A DNA stretch of 64,000 bases, taken from positions 1 through 64,000 of the forward strand of contig JBARZY010000056.1 in NCBI GenBank assembly GCA_049650345.1. The letters run 5' to 3'. Below the pieces are notes generated by a model. That model ran no database searches. It was not told the DNA's origin and saw only the letters and a program-made list of their open reading frames with translations. Position numbers and translations under genes: made by a program. The stretch comes from Glaciecola sp049650345. Lineage in GTDB: Bacteria; Pseudomonadota; Gammaproteobacteria; Enterobacterales; Alteromonadaceae. Each line of letters begins with the position of its first letter. Position 1 is the first letter of the stretch. Of this stretch, positions 41,849 through 49,361 are shown piece by piece.

Positions 41849-44409
41849 TACAGTGTTGCCTTACAGTCGGGTAATTCAGTGTAATCAAAAAATCTAGCTT
41901 TTATGCTATCGCTTAAAAGCTTTGCAGTAACGTTACCCAGCACAAAACAACGGTACCGTTCGCTGTTTTCTTGCTTGAGTAATATCAAATTAGATTGTTG
42001 CTCGGCTTTTAGTTGATTGAGCAACGCTAGGGTGTGCTTGTTATTATTAATATATACCGCCATATTTCGTTCAAGCCTGTTAATAATCGATTCTTTGGCA
42101 ATATTGCCCTCGGCTAACTTCAGCCAATAAGCAGGCTCATTAATATTCGACACATATTCAAAAGCAAGTTTTCCCCAGTTGGGTTGATGCAAAAAGCGTT
42201 GTTGTGCAATAAGGCCTATATCGCTACCTTGCATAAAGTTTGGCATTTTTACCGAGCTCACTTTTTCGTTTTCAATTCGCACGCCCAAGTATGCACCCAC
42301 ATTCATATTTTGTTTAAGTACGGTTATGTTACTAGTAAATGGGGCAATGGTTTTTCCTACCCCCAGCATTTCGGGCACAAAATACAACCAATTGTAAGCT
42401 GTGTTGTCGTATTGCCTCAGCAAATTAGTATCATGTGCAGCTTTGTCACTTATGGTTTCACCAGATTGTTGTTCGTTTATTGGTGGCCGATAGCGAATGG
42501 TTTGATACACGCTACCAACAAAGTCAATATCTCGGTAGGTCTGATAAACACCGCTTTCTATGTCAAGTACATAGCCAAAACCAAGCGTAAATGCTTTATC
42601 AAAGCCTTGGGTATCACTGAACTCGCTGGCAAATTTTGCCATCATAGTATGATAAGCGTTTGGATTAGCTACAGCCTTTGCTACGGGCATAACAAATGCA
42701 AACGTGCCAGCCAGCATGGCCACGGCGAAATACGCTCTGTTACGACTAAATAAATACAAGCCTAGTTTTAAAAACAACAAAAATATAGACAACAAACTGG
42801 CTGCAATACTTACCGGTGGTATCACTGCTAATTTTACCGCGTCTTGGCCAAGTGTGAACATGCTGCCACCTGGTGAAAACGCTGCAGTTGCGGCGGTTGA
42901 CGTTACCATTTTTATGAATGAAATATTATCTTGGCTGTCGAGCCAAAGTGTTTGATAACGACTTTCAGAAATATTGGGTGTAAACGCAGGTAAATAATAC
43001 TCACCAAGCATACGTTTAGCGGTATCTTTCACTTGTTTACTGCGCGAAAAATCAATCCTATCTAAACTAGGTACACTTATTTTAAAGCGTGATTGCTGCA
43101 CATAGGCTTGCCATTGGGCTTTTGCTTTGCCCTGATATTTTGCTGCAATAGCGTCATGCAGCGTGCGCATGTCATTATATTGCCAGCTGTCATCAATGTT
43201 AACTTGGTGTTCTTTAAATACCTTTATGGCAACCGCTTTTGCGCTAGCAGAGGTGTTGTATTGTTCATATTCCATTTGTTCTGGAATACCAAATTTCTTG
43301 TACAAATAATTGGCCCTACCGGTTGAGAACATGGCACGCAAATTATATTTTGATTTTAAAATTTTGCTAAATGACACATCTTCCGGATTAAGAAAGATCC
43401 CAAACGGTTCTGAGCTTTCAAAAGTAAGGGTGTTCATGTAATCGGCAAATTGTGTTTTGTAGGCCGCTTGGCAACTGCCTTTGCATCGAGAACTGCGGGC
43501 CTTTTCGCGTATATCTCGATATACCTCCACTATTTGTGTATTGGTGGCATATTCATCTCTAAAGTTACTGGCTTTTAGTAGCTCGTCTGCAAAGCGTTGC
43601 CAATGTTGAGTAATGCGCACGTTGGCAAGGTTAAGTAGTTCAACGCGCTCTTTGTCTATCAGGGCAAAGTTATTTTCTTTTGCTAGTGCAATTTCATATG
43701 CTTGACTCGCTTTTTGGTAGGCCGCTAACTCTTGCTTAAAAACACTATCAAATGCTCGGATATTAGGAATGGCTTCACTTACAAATGCGAGTTGTTGACG
43801 GTTGCTTAAAAAGGTATCGGCCATATTTTCAAGGTTTGATTCAATCAATGTATTGAAACCACTTGAAAAATACGCCAATGAGGGAATAAGCGCCACCATC
43901 AGGTCTCGCTGTTGAGGGTCATTCACAATGTTGTCAAATTCTGGAAAACCTTCTATAGAAACTGCTTTGGCTAGGTAGGCTTCTTTGTAAACAATCGCTC
44001 TTACTGCGCTCAGTTTACCGGTGTTTGAAGTGGTGTTCACCACGCTATCTACCGTCACTCGCAACATGGGAATAATTAATGCCCACAATACTAAAAACAC
44101 GACCGGTCTATATAGCCATTTAGTTTTAGCTGAGGCATCTGCCGTTTCGCTGTTAATGCCTTGTAACCCATTGAATAATTGGTTGGGTATAAACGACACA
44201 ATAGCCAGCGCCAAGCCAAACCCTGACAGCGTGCGACCAAATAGTTCTAAACGCTCTGCGGTAATGTATAAATCACCGAACACCATCTCTAATGGTTTTG
44301 CATAAAGCTCAATCAAGAGTAAATTTAAAGACAGTTCAAGTGCTACGTATATGCCGAAGGCTACGAGTAATAAAATTAGCTTTATATGTTGGGTAAGTAG
44401 CTTCAACAT
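41848..44409 (-). CDS. 853-residue multi-pass membrane protein of unknown family
   Basis: Hydrophobic helices near residues 8-35, 65-85 and 97-117, then about 400 hydrophilic, mostly helical residues, then two helices near 530-555 and 560-583 and a soluble C-terminal part of about 270 residues. The middle part carries a two-cysteine segment SRCKGSCQAAYKT, which would suit an oxidising periplasm. No nucleotide-binding, protease or transporter motif could be found. Overlaps both neighbours by one base. I do not recognise the family; it looks like the core of an envelope complex with the putative lipoprotein upstream and the two small membrane proteins downstream. Confidence 0.8.
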   Translation of the reverse strand: MLKLLTQHIKLILLLVAFGIYVALELSLNLLLIELYAKPLEMVFGDLYITAERLELFGRTLSGFGLALAIVSFIPNQLFNGLQGINSETADASAKTKWLYRPVVFLVLWALIIPMLRVTVDSVVNTTSNTGKLSAVRAIVYKEAYLAKAVSIEGFPEFDNIVNDPQQRDLMVALIPSLAYFSSGFNTLIESNLENMADTFLSNRQQLAFVSEAIPNIRAFDSVFKQELAAYQKASQAYEIALAKENNFALIDKERVELLNLANVRITQHWQRFADELLKASNFRDEYATNTQIVEVYRDIREKARSSRCKGSCQAAYKTQFADYMNTLTFESSEPFGIFLNPEDVSFSKILKSKYNLRAMFSTGRANYLYKKFGIPEQMEYEQYNTSASAKAVAIKVFKEHQVNIDDSWQYNDMRTLHDAIAAKYQGKAKAQWQAYVQQSRFKISVPSLDRIDFSRSKQVKDTAKRMLGEYYLPAFTPNISESRYQTLWLDSQDNISFIKMVTSTAATAAFSPGGSMFTLGQDAVKLAVIPPVSIAASLLSIFLLFLKLGLYLFSRNRAYFAVAMLAGTFAFVMPVAKAVANPNAYHTMMAKFASEFSDTQGFDKAFTLGFGYVLDIESGVYQTYRDIDFVGSVYQTIRYRPPINEQQSGETISDKAAHDTNLLRQYDNTAYNWLYFVPEMLGVGKTIAPFTSNITVLKQNMNVGAYLGVRIENEKVSSVKMPNFMQGSDIGLIAQQRFLHQPNWGKLAFEYVSNINEPAYWLKLAEGNIAKESIINRLERNMAVYINNNKHTLALLNQLKAEQQSNLILLKQENSERYRCFVLGNVTAKLLSDSIKARFFDYTELPDCKATL

Positions 44410-45467
44410 TAGTTTGCCTGCTTGCGCATAATAATGGCCTTGGATGTAAATGTGGTTTGGCCGTCTTGCTTGCGGTCAACGCAATATTTATATAGTGGGT
44501 CGTTAACCTTTAGCGTGGCGCATTTGTCGTTATTTTGTAAACGCTGATACGTTGAATATTGCAAAATGTCGCCATTGATGTGCATATATTCGCCTTGCGA
44601 AAGTAAGTTCACTTGGCGACTCAGGGCATTAAAATTAGCGTTTGATGGCAAAGCGAGTACTACGTCAGTCATACTCATATTTGGCGATGGCATTGCCTTA
44701 GCTGGGGTGACTACGTTAGTTGTTTCCATGCAAGCTTTGAGTATGTTGGCATCTGCCACTAAACCACTAATTTTGGCAGGTTTACCTCGCATTAAAACTC
44801 TGTGTTTAGCCTTGCTGGTAAGCAGTTGCTCACCCAAATAATCTTTGTGCGCAGTGGGCTGGTTTAACACACTATTTATGTTGTATTTGGCTAGCAATAC
44901 CGAGGCCTCAGTATCTACTACCATACTGATGTTGGCAGCAGGCAAATTTCTGCTCATTATAGACGCCAACTCAAGCAGTTTTTGCGGATTGGTTTTAGCT
45001 GGTGTGCGCACAACAAGGTGCTCATTATTATTGATTACGGGAAGTAATGCCGATAACAACAACGATAAATTGAATCCATCATTTTGAGTGCTGAAGTGAT
45101 AGTCGGTATCGACTACCTGCCACTGCTGTCTGTAAGCCACATCAATGTAAAACCCTGAAAGCAAGTCTTGATGCTCACCAATAACACTCGGCAAGTTTGG
45201 ACCTGTTATACGATAATACAAATTGGTACCACAAGTGCTTTCGGTTATGGGCAGCACAGTACCACTCTTGTCTATGACTAAATTACGTTGTTTAAGCGCG
45301 CTTAACAGGGACTGATGTTTGCTCAGTGTGCTTGCATGTTGAGGGAAATGTTGTACAACACTTATAGGATTAACATAAGCTTCAGGACGCTTGTCGTTAG
45401 CACAAGATACAGTAAATGCGCTGGCAATTAATAACATCCATAAGCGCAGTGAAAAGGCATAACGCAA
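44409..45467 (-). CDS. putative lipoprotein, first gene of the four-gene membrane operon
   Basis: A 352-residue exported protein. The frame is open to a GTG at 45488, but AAGGAG lies within that extension and 7 bases before a TTG at 45465-45467, giving a compact signal sequence MRYAFSLRLWMLLIASAFTVSC. The cysteine after SAFTVS may be lipidated, though the -3 residue is not the usual one. The mature part is mixed alpha/beta with a few cysteines (STCGTNLYYRI, NDKCATLKV, YKYCVDRK) that may form disulfides. No family recognised. Its stop overlaps the next start by one base. Confidence 0.75.
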   Translation of the reverse strand: MRYAFSLRLWMLLIASAFTVSCANDKRPEAYVNPISVVQHFPQHASTLSKHQSLLSALKQRNLVIDKSGTVLPITESTCGTNLYYRITGPNLPSVIGEHQDLLSGFYIDVAYRQQWQVVDTDYHFSTQNDGFNLSLLLSALLPVINNNEHLVVRTPAKTNPQKLLELASIMSRNLPAANISMVVDTEASVLLAKYNINSVLNQPTAHKDYLGEQLLTSKAKHRVLMRGKPAKISGLVADANILKACMETTNVVTPAKAMPSPNMSMTDVVLALPSNANFNALSRQVNLLSQGEYMHINGDILQYSTYQRLQNNDKCATLKVNDPLYKYCVDRKQDGQTTFTSKAIIMRKQAN

Positions 45468-45506
45468 TGTAACTCTCCTTGTTAACACGTAAAGTTTATC
45501 AGCAAC

Positions 45507-45550
45507 TTGTAAACGCCTATACCATACACGTGTTTCGTAGGTGTTTACAA
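45507..45550. repeat. 13-bp inverted repeat upstream of the four-gene operon
   Basis: TTGTAAACGCCTA (45507-45519) and TAGGTGTTTACAA (45538-45550) are complementary except for one G-T pair, around 18 bases. It lies 40-83 bases before the chosen start, so it is either an operator overlapping the promoter or a leader hairpin. TTGTAAAC/GTTTACAA half-sites would suit a LacI-type dimer, but the spacing is too wide for one. Confidence 0.5.
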
Positions 45551-45697
45551 TTACTCTAATTTATATCGGGCTATATGGTATCGTCAATCATATTGGCAGC
45601 TCAGAGTTTAACGTGCGTGACTCAATCACATTTTTCGCAGTATATAAACTGAGCGAGCTAACCAATATTACTTCATAAATAATAGATGCTTGAAAGG

Positions 45698-47068
45698 TTA
45701 AAAAGTTGCCTTGCCGTCTATTTTGTAAACCGTTCCGCCCTTCATTACAAAATCTACCCGCTGCAGTAAATTGATGTAACGCAGAACATCACCTTTAACG
45801 GCAATAATATCAGCTTCTTTACCAGCAGATACGGTGCCAGTTTTATCCTGCACTTTCATCAGCATAGCAGGCCAATAGGTGGCGGCTCGAATAGTGTCCA
45901 TCGCGCTGAATTCCATTACATCGACCCAATGCGCCATTTCATTCCATGTACTCTGGCAATGAAACTTGGCTGGAATACCGCTGTCGGTGCCCACTAGCAA
46001 CACTACGCCGGCATCTTTAAGTTGTTGTACTTTTTTGATTAAAGTAGGTTTGCGCAGTGGCGTAAGCTGCATGTAATCCAGTTGTCCAATATTTTGTAAT
46101 GAACCTTTAATATCTTCAATGGTGCTCGCTTCAAGCCCTCTATGCCAGCATGTATTGTCGAGTTTCTCAGGGTTGGCCACAGTAAGATCATAGTTCCATA
46201 AACCTTCTACCGTGGGTGTCCAATAAAGCGGGCCGCCAGCCACTCTGCCTTTTGCAGTGCGCTCTTTTAATAGCGCCATTATATCGTCGGGATATTCAGG
46301 GGCGGTTGTTAAACCAGTATGCTCAAAGTTATCTACACCAATTTCCACCCCTCTGCGTATTTCATCAGGTTTGTGGGCATGGGCGACCACAATTAAGTCT
46401 CGTTCATGCGCCTGATCAACAATGGCCTGTGCTACTTTTTTGCTCATTATGTCGTGATCAATCAGTTTTATAATATCAACCCCTGCATCAGCTAACTTAT
46501 TAACCTTAGCTTTCGCATCTTTAACGCTTTGTATGCCCCACCTAAATGCTTTGGTGCCTGGATAAGCCTTGTGTTGTAAAAATGGCCCAGATACGTACAA
46601 GTTTGGACCGGCTAACTGGCCGTTATTTATTTTTGTTTTTATATCAATAGATTCTTTCAGTGGCGCACCTAAATCACGAGCGCTAGTAATTCCCGCTAAC
46701 AAGAGTTGCTCGGCGCTCGCAGGCATGATTTCGCTGCCCAATTTGTTTATATAGGTTTTGTCCCAATGTTTGTAGTCAGAATGTCCATTAAGCATCAAGT
46801 GCGCGTGGTTTTCCCATAAACCGGGCAGCACATCCATACCTTCTGTCGATATAATTTCATAACCACTAGGAATAGCTAAGGTGTTTTGTGTGCCTACTTT
46901 TTCAATAATGCCGTCGCGAATTAATATTACGCTGTTTGCCAGCGGTTGATGACCATAGCCATCGATCAATCGTCCGCCTACTAAGGCTTTGGTGGTAGCA
47001 AAACTAGATGTACAGGCAGTAATTAAAAGTATGAGTAAAGTTGTAATAAAACGAAATTGCTTAAGCAC
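45698..47068 (-). CDS. exported amidohydrolase, lipoprotein
   Basis: A 456-residue imidazolonepropionase-like amidohydrolase with a lipobox (LLITAC, cysteine at residue 19). Metal motifs: HxH in LWENHAHLML (about 89), lysine in VDIIKLIDHD (about 200), histidines in VVAHAHKPDE and NFEHTGL, and aspartate in LLVGTDSGIPAKFH. Family enzymes cleave imides, dipeptides or Xaa-Pro bonds; substrate unknown. The second exported amidohydrolase within 11 kb, unlike the first in sequence. Its 3' neighbour is the four-gene operon, 209 bases away. Confidence 0.9.
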   Translation of the reverse strand: MLKQFRFITTLLILLITACTSSFATTKALVGGRLIDGYGHQPLANSVILIRDGIIEKVGTQNTLAIPSGYEIISTEGMDVLPGLWENHAHLMLNGHSDYKHWDKTYINKLGSEIMPASAEQLLLAGITSARDLGAPLKESIDIKTKINNGQLAGPNLYVSGPFLQHKAYPGTKAFRWGIQSVKDAKAKVNKLADAGVDIIKLIDHDIMSKKVAQAIVDQAHERDLIVVAHAHKPDEIRRGVEIGVDNFEHTGLTTAPEYPDDIMALLKERTAKGRVAGGPLYWTPTVEGLWNYDLTVANPEKLDNTCWHRGLEASTIEDIKGSLQNIGQLDYMQLTPLRKPTLIKKVQQLKDAGVVLLVGTDSGIPAKFHCQSTWNEMAHWVDVMEFSAMDTIRAATYWPAMLMKVQDKTGTVSAGKEADIIAVKGDVLRYINLLQRVDFVMKGGTVYKIDGKATF

Positions 47069-47198
47069 AAAGCCTCCATACGAAGCAGTTATAGAAAAAA
47101 TAAGTGATCATCAAGATAACGCTAAAACATATACATGTATATAAAATGAACAATAAAAACAGTTGTTTGCATTTATATTTTATCTGGGTAAACTAAGT

Positions 47199-47232
47199 CA
47201 GGCGTCAGATGATTGACGTCTGCCAACGCCTG
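47199..47232. repeat. 7-bp inverted repeat with inner GACGTC palindrome
   Basis: CAGGCGT (47199-47205) and ACGCCTG (47226-47232) enclose a partly self-complementary centre containing GACGTC. It lies between the divergent amidohydrolase and the 25-residue peptide gene. A second palindrome, ATATACATGTATAT, occurs at 47129-47142. Either may be an operator. Confidence 0.4.
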
Positions 47233-47323
47233 CTATCGTAGTCACATACTTCGTTGTACACTATATGCGTCTCTAGTGTTGGAGAGTAAATTACCGCTAC
47301 AAAAATAAAAAAGGTTGTGATTT

Positions 47324-47401
47324 ATGGAGTTTTATATCCCGTTGCTTGTGCTTATTGTAGGCTATATTTTATTAATTCGAATGTTGATAAAATCAAAGTA
47401 A
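47324..47401 (+). CDS. 25-residue single-helix membrane peptide
   Basis: A short open frame coding for MEFYIPLLVLIVGYILLIRM followed by LIKSK: one hydrophobic helix with a basic C-terminus, the classic look of a bacterial small membrane protein. AAAAAGG lies 8 bases before the ATG. It has its own intergenic space on both sides. The reading frame is short enough to occur by chance, but the ribosome site, clean helix and basic tail together favour a real gene. Confidence 0.55.
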   Translation: MEFYIPLLVLIVGYILLIRMLIKSK

Positions 47402-47530
47402 CCACATTGCAATTTCAGATTAACAAAGCCCATTGGGGTGTTATGTTTTTCTCGTTAGTCCTCATTCTCTAACACTCTGATATTGATCTCAACGGTCATT
47501 AATATTCGTACCTATTTGCATTAATTGAAA

Positions 47531-48127
47531 ATGGCGCATCTCATGAATATTTTTAGTCGGGTTGCATATTTATGTGTTTTTGTCTTGTTCACAATCAGTT
47601 CACTTAATCAGGCAAACGCAATGTTAAACCAAGAGATAAAGTTTACGGCCCCCAGTGAGCTTGAAAACTGGGTGGTAATAAACGATACCGTGATGGGAGG
47701 GAGATCTCAGGCTTCACTGAATATTGCAAACGGCAAGCTTACATTTAAAGGGGAATTGTCATTACAAAATAATGGCGGATTTGCGTCAGCTCGACGAGTC
47801 TACAATGTTGTGCCGTGGCAAAACGACAAACCTATTTCAATTACTGTGCAAGGAGATGGTCGCAAATATCAGTTTCGCTTGCGTACAAATCGAAATGTTG
47901 ATGGCATGGCTTATGTTGCACATTTTCAAACAGAAGCGGATAAAACACAAACCTTTACGTTTTCTAGTGAGGACTTCAGTCCTCAATACAGAGGAAGGGC
48001 GATTATGAATGCGCCTACACTCAAGTTTATCGATATTGAGCAACTCGGTTTCATGCTTGCTGACAAGCATGCAGGTCCTTTCGAGCTGCTTCTTCAAGAC
48101 ATTGTTCAGCTTGGGCCAGTTGCCTAA
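47531..48127 (+). CDS. exported CIA30-like (NDUFAF1) protein
   Basis: A 198-residue protein with a signal peptide (about 1-31, NQANA). The mature part is a beta-sandwich of the CIA30 family: ENWVVINDTVMGGRSQASL (the family's W...NDxVMGGxS signature), GGFASARRVY, and KFIDIEQLGFMLADKHAGPFELLLQDI at the end. Mitochondrial CIA30 is a complex I assembly factor; bacterial members are often uncharacterised carbohydrate-binding-like proteins. ATG at 47531 or 47543; no convincing ribosome site for either. 174 bases separate it from the eight-gene operon, so it is probably a separate unit. Confidence 0.82.
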   Translation: MAHLMNIFSRVAYLCVFVLFTISSLNQANAMLNQEIKFTAPSELENWVVINDTVMGGRSQASLNIANGKLTFKGELSLQNNGGFASARRVYNVVPWQNDKPISITVQGDGRKYQFRLRTNRNVDGMAYVAHFQTEADKTQTFTFSSEDFSPQYRGRAIMNAPTLKFIDIEQLGFMLADKHAGPFELLLQDIVQLGPVA

Positions 48128-48301
48128 ACCCGTCAATATGCATCAGCATAAGTATAATTATTTACACCTATAGTCTGTAGCGCGCTGTGATAATAACCTT
48201 GAAATGTGCCTAAAATTTGTAATAAATTAGTACATAATTCTAAGTAACTTGCTACACTGATACAGTAATGAATCCCCTGAGACATTGAAAAGGACGTCAA
48301 A

Positions 48302-49351
48302 GTGAGCGTAATAAAATTATGGTTGACCGTTATACTAATTGGCTTTGTTGCAAGCGTTAGCGCTGGGCAAGTCGACACAGTTGGCTTTGGTTTAATTGAA
48401 AACAACGACGTTGGCAAAGGTCGCCAAACCGCAATAGACGATGCAAAACGCCTTGCCGTTGAGCAGTTACTAGGTAGCTACATTAGCGCTCGCACTGAAA
48501 CTGAAAACTTCATGGTGGCCAGCGAAAAAATATACGTTACGACCAAAGGAAAACTAGACCGTTTCGATATCCTCGAAGAAAATCGAGTCGATTCACTTAC
48601 CTATCAAGTTAAAATCCGCGCTTACACCGACTCAAAAGCAATTGCTAGCCAAGCACTCAGCATTTTAAAACAAAACAAATGGACCAAAAAACCACGCGTT
48701 AAGTTGTTAGCATCTGCAAATTCGTCTACAAATGAAGGCGAACAGGCCCTCGCTGCAGTTGTTGCCAATGTAGGTGAGCAACTTGGTAAACAAGGCTTTA
48801 TTGTACTGCACGAAGATTCTATATTAGGGGCAAGCTTTGAGCTAAAACTCACTGTTTCGGCAAGTGCAAAACAAAACGACTTCCAAGGTATGAGCATTAG
48901 TAGTAATCAAATGAGCGTGTCGGGTGGTTTGTACAACAGTGCAACACAAGACCGCGTGGCGTCACTGTCATTTTCTGACAAGCAAGCCGGTGACGCAAGT
49001 GAAGCGCTTATTAAAATGAGCGCGAAAATGGCAAAACGAATTTCGCAAAAAGTAGGCATGGAAACTCGGTTTGCGTGGCTAAGCGAGGTTGAGAACCCGG
49101 TGGTTATTGAAGTAATAAACGCTAATTCAACACAAATGTCGCATTTAGAAAATAATCTGCAACAAGCAGTTGTTGGCTTATCTGGCCTAACGACTGAAAG
49201 CAAGAATCAACAAAATCATCTGCTGTCAGCAAGTTATTTGGGCTGGCCAGAACAACTTTTCGATCAACTTAATCAACTGTCCAAACGCTCAGACATAACA
49301 TTTAATGTAGTGAGCTTTAATCATTCAAAGCTGACGTTGTCCATTAAATAG
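48302..49351 (+). CDS. exported FlgT-like protein, first gene of the eight-gene envelope operon
   Basis: A 349-residue protein, GTG start with AAAAGGA 7 bases upstream, signal peptide about 1-21 (ASVSAG). Residues 22-110 resemble the FlgT N-terminal domain: VGFGLIENNDVGKGRQTAIDDAKRLAVEQLLGSYISARTETEN, with TYQVKIRAYT at its end. The rest may match FlgT middle/C-terminal parts only loosely. In Vibrio, FlgT with FlgO and FlgP builds the H ring of the sheathed flagellum. No flagellar gene is in this window, so the fold is probably reused. The next gene is 10 bases away. Confidence 0.78.
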   Translation: MSVIKLWLTVILIGFVASVSAGQVDTVGFGLIENNDVGKGRQTAIDDAKRLAVEQLLGSYISARTETENFMVASEKIYVTTKGKLDRFDILEENRVDSLTYQVKIRAYTDSKAIASQALSILKQNKWTKKPRVKLLASANSSTNEGEQALAAVVANVGEQLGKQGFIVLHEDSILGASFELKLTVSASAKQNDFQGMSISSNQMSVSGGLYNSATQDRVASLSFSDKQAGDASEALIKMSAKMAKRISQKVGMETRFAWLSEVENPVVIEVINANSTQMSHLENNLQQAVVGLSGLTTESKNQQNHLLSASYLGWPEQLFDQLNQLSKRSDITFNVVSFNHSKLTLSIK

Positions 49352-49361
49352 GGAACTTAAT

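Noticed and set aside
42184..42753. 189-residue plus-strand frame inside the 853-residue membrane protein gene
   Set aside because: Mirror of the membrane helices on the other strand; overlapped by a coupled operon gene with strong context.
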